Source: Streptomyces sp. Sge12 (GTDB lineage Bacteria; Actinomycetota; Actinomycetes; Streptomycetales; Streptomycetaceae). Taken from it: a DNA stretch of 64,000 nt. The DNA is taken from positions 4,297,501 to 4,361,500 of the forward strand of contig NZ_CP020555.1 in the NCBI RefSeq assembly GCF_002080455.1. Direction: 5' to 3'. Under the pieces are notes generated by a model. The model ran no database searches and was not told the DNA's origin. It saw nothing but the letters and a program-made list of their open reading frames with translations. Below are positions 1-10,823 of the stretch, one piece after another; position 1 is the stretch's first letter, and every line of letters starts with the position of its first letter. The translations under genes and the position numbers were made by a program.

Positions 1-2517
<2,517 letters not shown>

Positions 2518-2592
2518 CAGTTGCTCGCGTCCACTGTGTTAGTTCTGAAATAACGAACAGCTGTGTTCATGCCAGCGTTCAAATTTCATAGT

Positions 2593-2711
2593 GTTTCGGT
2601 GGTCATAGCGTTAGGGAAACGCCCGGTTACATTCCGAACCCGGAAGCTAAGCCTTTCAGCGCCGATGGTACTGCAGGGGGGACCCTGTGGGAGAGTAGGA
2701 CGCCGCCGAAC
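2593..2711 (+). rRNA. rrf: 5S ribosomal RNA
   Basis: The sequence starts GTTTCGGTGGTCATAGCG and ends at about CGCCGCCGAAC, about 118 nt, typical of Streptomyces 5S. It lies about 75 nt after the 23S end, the usual spacing in an actinobacterial rrn operon. Confidence 0.97.
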
Positions 2712-2724
2712 AATCATTGTGGGA

Positions 2725-2766
2725 AAGCCCCGCACCAGCCCTTTCAGGGTTCGGTGCGGGGCTTTT
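2725..2766 (+). terminator. rRNA operon terminator
   Basis: A perfect 12-bp stem (AAGCCCCGCACC, 2725-2736, with its complement at 2753-2764) closes a 16-nt loop and runs into a T-rich tail. It lies 13 nt after the 5S and is a classical intrinsic terminator for the rrn operon. Confidence 0.93.
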
Positions 2767-2844
2767 CTGCGTTTACGGGCCGGTTGGCGGGCGGGCGGAT
2801 TTTCAGGTGAAGCCTCCGCGGGGTCGTGGCTAGGATCATGACGC

Positions 2845-3417
2845 ATGAGCGAGATCCAGCACGTGATACGAGCAGTACGTAGTGACGAGTGGTTGAAGGT
2901 CAAGGAGCTGCGGATCTCCGCACTGCAGGACCCGGCGGCACCCGTGGCCTTCCTGGAGACGGTGGAGAACGCCGAGGCGCAGCCCGATGAGTTCTGGCAG
3001 GGACGTACCGAGGGGGCGTCACAGGGGCGGGCGGTACGGCAGTTCGTCGCCGAGGCCCCCGACGGGACCTGGGACGGGTCGGTGACTGTGATCGTCGAGG
3101 AGGGCGGGAGCACCGACTTCTTCGACCAGGGCGTCCAGCAGACGCAAGGGCACGTCGTGGGCGTGTTCGTGCGGGCCGGGCAGCGGGGGACCGGGCTGAC
3201 CGAGGCCCTGTTCGCCGGCGCACTGGAGTGGGCCTGGGGGCTGGAGGAGCCGGCGCTGGAGCGCGTACGGCTCTTCGTCCACGAGGACAATCCGCGGGCC
3301 GCGGCCTTCTACCGGCGGTACGGGTTCCGGCCGAGCGGGGTGGTCGTGCCGACGCCCGGGAACGCGGACGCCAAGGAGCTGGAGTACGTGCTCCAGCGGC
3401 CGGCCGCGTCGGTCTAG
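2845..3417 (+). CDS. GNAT family N-acetyltransferase
   Basis: A 190-residue GCN5-related acetyltransferase, predicted to move an acetyl group from acetyl-CoA to an unidentified amine. The acetyl-CoA loop is visible as QRGTGL at residues 113-118. The C-terminal motif NPRAAAFYRRYGF (149-161) is typical of RimI-like members. The ATG at 2845 has AGGA 9 nt upstream; another ATG at 2838 is out of frame. The gene is monocistronic after the rrn terminator. Its TAG stop lies on a palindromic CTAG shared with the stop of the convergent gene. Substrate is unknown. Confidence 0.85.
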   Translation: MSEIQHVIRAVRSDEWLKVKELRISALQDPAAPVAFLETVENAEAQPDEFWQGRTEGASQGRAVRQFVAEAPDGTWDGSVTVIVEEGGSTDFFDQGVQQTQGHVVGVFVRAGQRGTGLTEALFAGALEWAWGLEEPALERVRLFVHEDNPRAAAFYRRYGFRPSGVVVPTPGNADAKELEYVLQRPAASV

Positions 3418-4982
3418 AAGTCGCCCTGCGGCCAGCGGGAGCGGGCCTGCTCCCGGCTGCGGCACAGGGCGAGCAGGGGAAGCGTCCCCTCGCTCAGGAG
3501 TTCCGGGAGCTGGGGGATGGGGGCCACGGCGGCCACGTCGTCCAGCACCAGGGAAAGTGGTGGGTCGAGCCGACCGTGGGATGACCGTGCGGCCATGCGG
3601 CGGCCGTGCTCGACCACGTGCGAGGCGAGTGCGGTGAGCAGGGGCATCGCACCCGGGTGGGTGCGGGGATCCTCCAGAGGTTCACCCACCAGATAGAGGG
3701 TGCCCCCTTCGGTGACGAACGATGCCAAGGTGAGGGCATCTGTTCGGTTCGGATTGCAGGCCTCGCGGATGTGGATCGAGGTCAGGCAGGAAAGGGCCCG
3801 GGCCGTCAGGCTCTGGGCGAGCTCGCGGCGTTCGGGGTGGGCGGTGAGTGCGCTCTCCAGCTCGCCGGCCGCGCCGGGGGCTGCCTGGGGGTGCGTACGC
3901 AGGATGCGGACCGGGTCCTGGGCGCTGTTGCCCTGGGCCCAGCGGTGGAGCAGCTTGAACGGGCGGTCGTCCAGGGCGGCGGCCTGGAGCCAGCTGCGCA
4001 GGAGGGTCTCGGCGGTGTCCGCGACGGCGGCGTCCATGCGGGCCTGCGGCCTTACGGGAGCCAGCAGGGCGATCGCGCGGGCGGCGGCGGTGTCGCGGTC
4101 GGCGCAACCCTCGGCCGGGTTCCAGTGCATGCGGGCCGGGGTGTCGCACAGGTGGGAGGGGTCGTAGAGGAGGACCGGGCCGAGTTTGGCGCGGGCGTCC
4201 TTGGTCTCGGCCCAGAGGGTGGGGGCGGAGCTCACGATCAGGGCCGCGCCCTCGGTCTCCCGGATGCGGTGGGCGGCGGCGCGGAGGCGGTCGTCGGGGG
4301 CGGCGAAGGCGATGCCGTCCGCCGGCGTGGTGGTGGCTGCGGACGCGGGGGGTGCCGCCGACGCGGGCTGGGGGGCGTAGCCGAAGCCGTAGCGGTACGC
4401 CTCGTCCGCCGGTGCGGTGGGCGCCGTGGCGGTGGGCGCGTACGGGCTGGGCGGCGGGGCGGTCGTAGTGGGTGCGGGCGGGCCGCCCGGGGCGCTGCTT
4501 CCGGACCCCCGGGCCTCGAACGCCGGCGGGGCTGACGGGGTGGGCTGAGCCGCCGGTACTGCTGTCGCCGTCGCCGCCTCCGCTTCCGCTGTCGCGGGTT
4601 CCGTGAGGCGTTTGGTCAGGGCGCGGCGGGATTTGGTGCGGGCGATCACGCCGATGGCGAAGACGGTGAGGACGAACAGCACCAGGAGCTGGCTGACGAA
4701 CAGGCCCCAGAACAGGCCCCAGCCCGAAAGGGCCCCCGGGTCGGTGTCCGGCCAGGCGCCCGGGATGTCGTGCGGCTGCGCTATCAGGCCGCGGACGGCC
4801 CCCGGGGTCCGGGTGAAGGTGACCGTGTCGGGCCAGGCGCCCTTGGCGGCGACGGCGGCCAGGCCGGTGGCCGACCAGACCAGGACGGCCAGGCCGAGGA
4901 GGAAGGCCAGCAGGCCGACCAGCAGGCCGTCCGGGATGCCGCCGCCGCGTGCGGGGGGTTCCGTACGTCGTGCGTCGTGCAT
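3414..4982 (-). CDS. VirD4/TraG-like T4SS protein with degenerate P-loop
   Basis: A 522-residue membrane protein at the end of the T4SS-like operon. Two transmembrane segments (about 17-45 and 87-113) precede a long Pro/Ala/Thr linker (about 130-225) and a cytoplasmic ATPase-like domain. Order and fold resemble VirD4/TraG coupling proteins. The Walker B-like stretch is LSLVLDDVAAVAP (476-488). At the P-loop position the sequence is IVSSAPTLWAET (249-260), without the GxGK lysine, so nucleotide binding may be lost. The ATG at 4982 follows the upstream stop after only 2 nt, suggesting translational coupling. A copy of a dispersed chromosomal repeat lies in the linker coding sequence. The VirD4 assignment rests on context and architecture, not a strong motif. 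Confidence 0.7.
   Translation of the reverse strand: MHDARRTEPPARGGGIPDGLLVGLLAFLLGLAVLVWSATGLAAVAAKGAWPDTVTFTRTPGAVRGLIAQPHDIPGAWPDTDPGALSGWGLFWGLFVSQLLVLFVLTVFAIGVIARTKSRRALTKRLTEPATAEAEAATATAVPAAQPTPSAPPAFEARGSGSSAPGGPPAPTTTAPPPSPYAPTATAPTAPADEAYRYGFGYAPQPASAAPPASAATTTPADGIAFAAPDDRLRAAAHRIRETEGAALIVSSAPTLWAETKDARAKLGPVLLYDPSHLCDTPARMHWNPAEGCADRDTAAARAIALLAPVRPQARMDAAVADTAETLLRSWLQAAALDDRPFKLLHRWAQGNSAQDPVRILRTHPQAAPGAAGELESALTAHPERRELAQSLTARALSCLTSIHIREACNPNRTDALTLASFVTEGGTLYLVGEPLEDPRTHPGAMPLLTALASHVVEHGRRMAARSSHGRLDPPLSLVLDDVAAVAPIPQLPELLSEGTLPLLALCRSREQARSRWPQGDF
4483..4534 (-). repeat. dispersed GC-rich repeat, copy 1 (inside a gene)
   Basis: Contains the core GGGCCTCGAACGCCGGCGG, shared with copies near 12041, 20582, 30797 and (inverted) 60183. 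Here it falls in the low-complexity linker of the VirD4-like gene and encodes part of the Pro/Ala/Gly-rich stretch around residues 153-168. Confidence 0.75.
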
Positions 4983-4984
4983 GG

Positions 4985-6409
4985 TCAGGCCACCGTGGTC
5001 GCGGAGCCCGGGCCGCCGCGGCGGCGTTCGATGGACAGGGCCCGTTCCTCCGCCTCCAGTTCGGCGGCGAGCATGTCGGCGGGGAGGCGGGTGGGGGCGG
5101 ACGACTCGGTCATGGCGCGGTCGGTGAAGACCAGGGGGCGTTCGGCTTCGGTGATCAGGTGTTTGACCACCTGGACGTTGCCGTTGACGTCCCAGACGGC
5201 GATGCCCGGGGTGAGGGTCGGGATGATTTCCACCGCCCAGCGGGGCAGGCCGAGGACCCGGCCCGTGGCTCTGGCCTCGTCCGCCTTCTGGGCGTAGATC
5301 GTTCGGGTCGAGGCCATCTTGAGGATGGCCGCGGCCTCGCGTGCGGCGGCTCCGTCGACGACATCGGAGAGGTGGTGGACGACGGCGACGAAGGACAGGC
5401 CCAGGCGGCGGCCGAACTTCAGCAGGCGCTGGAACAGCTGCGCCACGAAGGGGCTGTTGATGATGTGCCAGGCCTCTTCGACGAGGAAGATGCGCTTCTT
5501 GCGGTCGGGCCGGATCCAGGTGTGCTCCAGCCAGACGCCGACGATCGCCATGAGGATCGGCATCGCGATGGAGTTGCGGTCGATGTGGGAGAGGTCGAAG
5601 ACGATCAGCGGGGCGTCGAGGTCGATGCCGACGGTGGTCGGGCCGTCGAACATGCCGCGCAGGTCGCCGTCGACGAGGCGGTCGATGACGAGCGCGACGT
5701 CGAGACCCCAGGCCCGGACATCGTCTATGTCGACATTCATGGCCAGGGCGGATTCGGCCTCGGGGTGGCGCAGTTGCTCGACGATGTCGGTGAGGACGGG
5801 CTGGCGGTCGCGGATGGTGTCGACGACGTAGGCGTGCGCGACCTTGAGGGCGAAGCCGGCGCGCTCGTCGAGGCCGTGGCCCATGGCCACCTCGATGATG
5901 GTCCGGAGCAGGGCGAGCTGCCCGGTCGCGGTGATGGCCGGGTCGAGCGGGTTGAGGCGGATCCCGTCGTCGTTGGCGGCGATGGGGTCCAGGCGGATGG
6001 GGGTTATCCCCAGCTGCTGGGCGATCAGGTTCCACTCGCCGACGCCGTCCTCGCCCTGCGCGTCGAGGACGACGACCTGGCGGTCCTTGAAGCGGAGCTG
6101 GCGCAGTACGTAGGTCTTCTCCAGGGCGGACTTGCCGTTTCCGGATTCGCCGAGGACCAGCCAGTGGGGGGCCGGGAGCTGCTGTCCGTAGAGCTGGAAG
6201 GGGTCGTAGATGTAGCCCTTGCCGCTGTAGACCTCGCGGCCGATGATGACGCCGGAGTCGCCGAGTCCGGGGGCTGCGGTGGGCAGGTAGACGGCTTGCG
6301 CCTGCCCGGTGGAGGTGCGGACGGGCAGGCGCGTGGTTTCGACTTTGCCGAAGAGGAAGCTGGTGAAGGCGTCCGTCAGGGCGGACATGGGATCTCGCAT
6401 GGGCGGCAC
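4985..6409 (-). CDS. VirB4-like ATPase (C-terminal motor half)
   Basis: A 474-residue P-loop ATPase of the VirB4/TrbE/HerA class. The Walker A is GESGNGKSA at residues 87-95. The Walker B with catalytic acidic pair is RIFLVEEAW (306-314), followed by an RRLGLSFVAVVHH stretch typical of the family. Conventional VirB4 proteins are about 800 residues; this one lacks the N-terminal part, which seems to be supplied by the next gene upstream, 10 nt away. It probably powers the secretion channel at the inner membrane face. The start is uncertain: GTG at 6409 sits 3-4 nt after GGAGG, while an ATG lies three codons later. Confidence 0.87.
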   Translation of the reverse strand: MPPMRDPMSALTDAFTSFLFGKVETTRLPVRTSTGQAQAVYLPTAAPGLGDSGVIIGREVYSGKGYIYDPFQLYGQQLPAPHWLVLGESGNGKSALEKTYVLRQLRFKDRQVVVLDAQGEDGVGEWNLIAQQLGITPIRLDPIAANDDGIRLNPLDPAITATGQLALLRTIIEVAMGHGLDERAGFALKVAHAYVVDTIRDRQPVLTDIVEQLRHPEAESALAMNVDIDDVRAWGLDVALVIDRLVDGDLRGMFDGPTTVGIDLDAPLIVFDLSHIDRNSIAMPILMAIVGVWLEHTWIRPDRKKRIFLVEEAWHIINSPFVAQLFQRLLKFGRRLGLSFVAVVHHLSDVVDGAAAREAAAILKMASTRTIYAQKADEARATGRVLGLPRWAVEIIPTLTPGIAVWDVNGNVQVVKHLITEAERPLVFTDRAMTESSAPTRLPADMLAAELEAEERALSIERRRGGPGSATTVA

Positions 6410-6419
6410 TTCCCTCCAG

Positions 6420-7982
6420 CTAGCGTCGGATGCCGGTGGCGAACGGCAAGGTGTTGACGAAGGCGCGGTGGTGCTCGCGGTCGCACCATTCCAGCTTCAG
6501 GTAGGACTTCCCGGCGGAGGCGCGGATCGTCCGCTTGTCGCGGGCGAGGGCCTCCGGCGAACGCGAGGACACCGTGATGTACCCGACGAGGTTCACTCCC
6601 GCCGCACCGCTGGCGAGATCTTCACCTCTTTGGTCGAGCCGGCCGTGGGCGGCGATGTCGCGGGGGTCGACGGTGCGGTTCATCTTGGCGGCGCGGGAGG
6701 CGTCGGCCTCGTCGTTGGTCTTCTCGGTGAGCATGCGCTCGATGGCCACCTCGGTGGGCTCCAGGTCCATGGTGACGGCGACGGTACGGATCACGTCGGG
6801 GGTGTGGACGAGCAGCGGGGCGAGGAAGTTCACGCCGACGGGCGTCATCGGCCATTCCTTGACCCAGGCGGTGGCGTGGCACCAGGGGGCGCGGGTGGAG
6901 GACTCGCGGGTCTTGGCCTGGAGGAAGGTGGGCTCCACCGCGTCGAGCTCGGCCGGCCAGGCGTTGCGCTTGGTCATGGCCTGGATGTGGTCGATGGGGT
7001 GGTCGGGGTCGTACATGGAGTGCACGAGGGAGGACAGGCGGCCCTGGCCCAGCGGTTGGCGGACGCGGATGTCGGCCTCGGCGAGGCGGGCACAGATGTC
7101 GGTGAGCTCGCGGGCCATGACGATGGCGAGACCGGCGTCGCGGTCGAGCTTGCGGCCCTTGTGGGGGGTGCCGGCGCGGGCGATGGCATTGGCCTCGGCG
7201 GCGAGTTCGCGCGTGTAGTGCATGCAGGCGACGAGGTACGCGCGGTGCTGCTCGGAGGAGGTGGACACCATCGACTGGAGCTGGTCGTAGGAGTCGCGCA
7301 GCCAGCCGGGGGACTGGGTGTCGCCGCGCTGGGCCACGTCCTTGGCGTGCGCGTCGGGGTCGGCGGGCAGGGTGCGGGCGAGCATCTGGAGGCGGGTGAC
7401 GAAGCCGTCGCCGTTGGCCACGTGCTTGAGGAGGGTGCCGAAGCGGTCGACGAGGGCTTCCTGGTCCTCGCTGTCGCGCAGGCCGACGCCGGGGCCTTCG
7501 ATCTCGATGGCGGCGGTGACGGTGCGGCGGTCGGCGTGCAGGAGGACGGCGATCTCGTCGGGGCCGAAGGGGGCGGCGAGCCAGTTGATGCGGCCGATGC
7601 CGGGGGGCGGGCCGACCTCGACCTCGCGGCCGTCGGAGCCGCGGATGCCGGCCTCCATGGCGCCGGAGCGGTACGTCGTGCCGCGGCGCAGGGTCCTCTT
7701 GTAGCTGCGGCTGATCTCGAACCAGCGGTAGAAGGTGCGGCCCTTGTACGGGACGTACACGGCGGCCAGCGCGATCATGGGGAAGCCGGCGAGGCTGACG
7801 ATGCGCAGGGTGAGGTCGGGGACGAGCAGTCCGCTCATCATGCCGAAGAACGCCCCGGCGATGATCAGGGCGATCTCGCCGGTCTCGCGGTTCTTGCCGA
7901 CGATCGCGTTCGGCCGGGCGCGGCCGATGAGATACGTGCGGCGGGGCGCGACCGGGTGCATCTGGTGGGACTGGGTCGTCAA
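6420..7982 (-). CDS. SCO6880-family protein (VirB3/VirB4 N-terminal-like)
   Basis: A 520-residue protein of the SCO6880 family found in actinobacterial T4SS-like loci. Two adjacent hydrophobic segments near residues 38-78 resemble VirB3. The long soluble part, without a P-loop, resembles the VirB4 N-terminal domain. Together with the next gene it would rebuild a split VirB3-VirB4. The start is TTG at 7982: it has a perfect AGGAGGTGA 7 nt upstream and overlaps the stop of the preceding gene (TTGA), so translational coupling is likely. The family name is recalled from sequence similarity, not searched. Confidence 0.82.
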   Translation of the reverse strand: MTTQSHQMHPVAPRRTYLIGRARPNAIVGKNRETGEIALIIAGAFFGMMSGLLVPDLTLRIVSLAGFPMIALAAVYVPYKGRTFYRWFEISRSYKRTLRRGTTYRSGAMEAGIRGSDGREVEVGPPPGIGRINWLAAPFGPDEIAVLLHADRRTVTAAIEIEGPGVGLRDSEDQEALVDRFGTLLKHVANGDGFVTRLQMLARTLPADPDAHAKDVAQRGDTQSPGWLRDSYDQLQSMVSTSSEQHRAYLVACMHYTRELAAEANAIARAGTPHKGRKLDRDAGLAIVMARELTDICARLAEADIRVRQPLGQGRLSSLVHSMYDPDHPIDHIQAMTKRNAWPAELDAVEPTFLQAKTRESSTRAPWCHATAWVKEWPMTPVGVNFLAPLLVHTPDVIRTVAVTMDLEPTEVAIERMLTEKTNDEADASRAAKMNRTVDPRDIAAHGRLDQRGEDLASGAAGVNLVGYITVSSRSPEALARDKRTIRASAGKSYLKLEWCDREHHRAFVNTLPFATGIRR

Positions 7983-9289
7983 CGCCCGTCACCTCCTGTG
8001 TTCCTCGTGCTCGAGCTCGTGCGGGGCGGGGGTGCGGCGGAGGGGACAGATCCGCCGCCGGCCCCGCCGCCGGAGGTGGGTCGGCTGCTGTGGGCGGCCA
8101 CGCCTCCGGAGAGGGGGTTGGCGGGGCGGGGCGCGTTGCTGCCGCCGCCGTCGCCGCCGCGGTGGGCGCCGCGGCTGCTGTGGGTCTTGATGCCCTGCGA
8201 GACGAGGGAGGCCGGGGAGCTGATGACGGCGGCCGCCTGGGCGCCGTCGGTGGCCTTGCTGCGGTTGGAGCGGGCGGAGGCGATCTCGTCGCCGAAGCCG
8301 GGGACGAAGCGGTAGATCATCGCGGAGGCGAAGATCGCCAGGAGGATGATCGCGAGGCCGGTGACGACGGCGGAGAAGGCGTTGGGGCCCTTCTCGCCGG
8401 TCAGGGCGCCGGCGAGGCCGAGGACGATGACGATGACCGGCTTCACGAGGATGACGGCGATCATGATGCCGGCCCAGCGGCGGACGTGGCCCCAGAGGTT
8501 GCGGTCGACGAGCCCGGAGTAGACGACGACGCCGAGGAGGGCGCCGACGTAGAGGAGGGCGGCCCGGATGAACAGCTCCAGGTAGAGCACGCCGGCAGCG
8601 AGGACGGTGACGAGCGCGACGACGATCAGCATGATCGGGCCGCCGCCGATGTCGTCGCCCTTCTTGAGGGCTTCGGAGAAGGAGCCGAAGAAGACGTCGG
8701 TCTGGCCGCCGGCGGCGGAGGCGATGACCTCGGTGACGCCGTCGGTGGCGGAGACGACGGTGTAGAGGATGAGGGGGGTGAAGGCGGAGGCGAGGACGGT
8801 GAGCCAGAGGAAGCCGATGGCTTCGGACATGGCGGTGGTGAGGGGGACGCCGCGGACGGCTCGCTTGGCGACGGCGAAGAGCCACAGGACGAGCGTGAGG
8901 ATGGTGGAGGCGGCGAAGACGACGGCGTACTGCTTGAGGAAGGCGGGGTTGGTGAAGTCGACCTCGGCCGAGCCCTTGACCGCTTCGCTGAGCTTGGTGA
9001 CGATCCAGGCTGCGGCGTCGGCGCAGCCGCGGGCGAGGGAGGCGAGGGGGTTGAGGGCGTCGGCCGGGTCGCTGGGCGCGAGGCCGGGGGCTCCGCCGGT
9101 GCCGCCGCCGTTGCCGCGCTCGCAGTATTCCTTGGCCGGACCTCGGATGAGGTCGCAGGGATTGTTGGTCGCCTCGGGAGTCGGCGCGGGCGTGGGCGCG
9201 GCCACCGCGCGCGCGGAGAGCAGGACCGCGGTCGCCTGTACTGCGGCCAGGACGGCCGCGAAGGACAGGCCGCGACGGCTAGCGTGCAT
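7979..9289 (-). CDS. polytopic membrane protein, VirB6/TrbL-like
   Basis: A 436-residue protein with an N-terminal signal sequence (about 1-31), a short region containing two Cys (NNPCDLIRGPAKEYCERG), then about six to seven membrane segments between residues 115 and 345. It ends in a Ser/Gly/His-rich disordered tail. This topology and its place between VirB8-like and VirB4-like genes fit the polytopic VirB6/TrbL channel component. The ATG at 9289 overlaps the upstream gene by 11 nt, and the stop overlaps the next start, so it is tightly coupled. No catalytic motif is visible; the assignment is from topology and context. Confidence 0.75.
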   Translation of the reverse strand: MHASRRGLSFAAVLAAVQATAVLLSARAVAAPTPAPTPEATNNPCDLIRGPAKEYCERGNGGGTGGAPGLAPSDPADALNPLASLARGCADAAAWIVTKLSEAVKGSAEVDFTNPAFLKQYAVVFAASTILTLVLWLFAVAKRAVRGVPLTTAMSEAIGFLWLTVLASAFTPLILYTVVSATDGVTEVIASAAGGQTDVFFGSFSEALKKGDDIGGGPIMLIVVALVTVLAAGVLYLELFIRAALLYVGALLGVVVYSGLVDRNLWGHVRRWAGIMIAVILVKPVIVIVLGLAGALTGEKGPNAFSAVVTGLAIILLAIFASAMIYRFVPGFGDEIASARSNRSKATDGAQAAAVISSPASLVSQGIKTHSSRGAHRGGDGGGSNAPRPANPLSGGVAAHSSRPTSGGGAGGGSVPSAAPPPRTSSSTRNTGGDGR

Positions 9290-10115
9290 AGGTGAGCCCC
9301 CCGAACTGCGATACGGCAGCGGCCATCTCCTCGGCGGTGGCAGCCCGCTGGTCCTGGCCCACGGGGGCCGGCCCGTCCTTCTGCGTGAAGTCCGCGATGC
9401 GCCAGTCGTTGTCGATCCAGCGCAGCTCGAACGTGTTCGTGTACCAGCTTTCGGTGACCGGGCTCTTCGAGCCTTCACCGGCGAGGCCGAAGAGGGTCGA
9501 GTACCAGACCGATACGGTCGCGGTGTCCGCGCTGTACTTCTCGACCTTCGTTCCGACGGGGTTCGTGCGAGAGATGAAGGTCAGATCCTTGGGCGCCTTT
9601 CCGGCGGTATCGAGTCCGATGCGCGCCAAGAACTGTGTATCGGTGTAGACGCGGTCCAGGTCGCTCTGCCGCGCGGCGGCGACATCCGGTGCGTACACCG
9701 CCTGGACGATGGCACCTCTCCGGCCGGTGTTGAACATGCCGTCGGAGCCGAGGGCCACTGCGAAGTTGGCGGCCGCCGATTGGGCGCCCTGTTCGTCGTG
9801 GGCGAAGCCCTTGGGGATGCCTGCGGATTTGCCCGTGACCGGGTCCGTGCCCGTGGCTGCCGTGGAGGAGGCGGCCGGGGGTTTGTCCGAGGCGGGGTCC
9901 GAGGGGGTGTCCGGGCCCGAGTTGGCGAAGGCGATGGCCGCGATCAGGAGGACCACCACGCCGACCACCGTGATCAGGCTGCGGGAGGTGCGTGGGGTCC
10001 GGCGGTTGGGGCCGTAGGGGTCGGCCGGGGCGTCAGGGAGGCGGGTGCGGGTCTGGCCGGTGCCGCCGACCTCGCCGTAGCCGCCGGCGCCGCCGTACTG
10101 GTCGTCGTTGCTCAT
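9279..10115 (-). CDS. VirB8/TcpC-like conjugal transfer protein
   Basis: A 278-residue bitopic protein: a Gly/Pro-rich cytoplasmic N-terminus (1-44), one transmembrane helix (about 45-65), a Pro/Ala/Thr linker, then an extracytoplasmic domain (about 100-278) with the alternating alpha/beta pattern of NTF2-like VirB8/TcpC domains. In Gram-positive T4SS such proteins are scaffolds around the channel. It precedes the VirB6-like gene with an 11-nt overlap. Sequence motifs in this family are weak, so the call relies on topology, size and gene order. Confidence 0.75.
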   Translation of the reverse strand: MSNDDQYGGAGGYGEVGGTGQTRTRLPDAPADPYGPNRRTPRTSRSLITVVGVVVLLIAAIAFANSGPDTPSDPASDKPPAASSTAATGTDPVTGKSAGIPKGFAHDEQGAQSAAANFAVALGSDGMFNTGRRGAIVQAVYAPDVAAARQSDLDRVYTDTQFLARIGLDTAGKAPKDLTFISRTNPVGTKVEKYSADTATVSVWYSTLFGLAGEGSKSPVTESWYTNTFELRWIDNDWRIADFTQKDGPAPVGQDQRAATAEEMAAAVSQFGGLTYAR

Positions 10116-10217
10116 TCCCTGTTCGCCCCCTCCGCGTCGTACGACGGTAGCGCTGGTTCCCGCGTGGATGTGGTGTGGTGATGCGTCATCAGCTACGGGA
10201 TCCGGCGCGCGGACCGG

Positions 10218-10526
10218 CTAGACGGCCATCCCGTAGACGATCGTGAACAGCGTCCCGAGGGAGCCGATGATGAAGACTCCGGTGAGTCCGGCCACGATCA
10301 GGCCCTTGCCCTGTTCGGCGCTGAACGTGTCGCGCAGGGCGGTCGCGCCGATGCGCTGTTTGGCCGCCCCCCAGATGGCGATGCCCAGGCAGAGCAGGAT
10401 CGCCACGGCCATGACCACCTCGATCATGACCTTCGCTTCGTTGCCGAGACTGCCGAAAGGCCCCCAGTTCGGGGCGATTCCGCCGATGATGGTGGTGATG
10501 TCGCCCTTTTCGGCTGCCAGGATCAT
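10218..10526 (-). CDS. small two-TM protein, pilin-like (VirB2-like), first gene of T4SS-like operon
   Basis: A 102-residue protein with two strong hydrophobic helices (about residues 33-55 and 78-98) separated by a basic loop. This is the general plan of VirB2/TrbC pilins or small T4SS membrane subunits, though no cleavable signal peptide is obvious. ATG at 10526 is preferred because GGTGAG lies 4 nt upstream; GTG at 10535 is a plausible alternative. It leads the six-gene minus-strand operon, about 100 nt before the VirB8-like gene. Function is inferred from context only. Confidence 0.7.
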   Translation of the reverse strand: MILAAEKGDITTIIGGIAPNWGPFGSLGNEAKVMIEVVMAVAILLCLGIAIWGAAKQRIGATALRDTFSAEQGKGLIVAGLTGVFIIGSLGTLFTIVYGMAV

Positions 10527-10823
10527 GTAACTCACCGCCCCTGTATGGGTAGTTCCGGAAGCCCCTCGCCCGACGGCAGGGGTCACGCACTATCTTCGCT
10601 GATGAAACCGCCGTCGTCGTCGACTTGACGGCTCTCTTTACCCGATCTCGCGGCCCGCGCTCCGCTTCCGCGCTCTGACCTGGGCAGGGGCGGTGTGTAT
10701 GCGCGAGAACATCCGGTCACTCTGTGTATCACGGGGGGTGACGCCGGGCAATGATTGTCGTCTTGTGGGTGCGCGGTGGCGTGCGCGACGGCGTTGTCAG
10801 TGGGGTGCGGCACGCTGGGGAAC

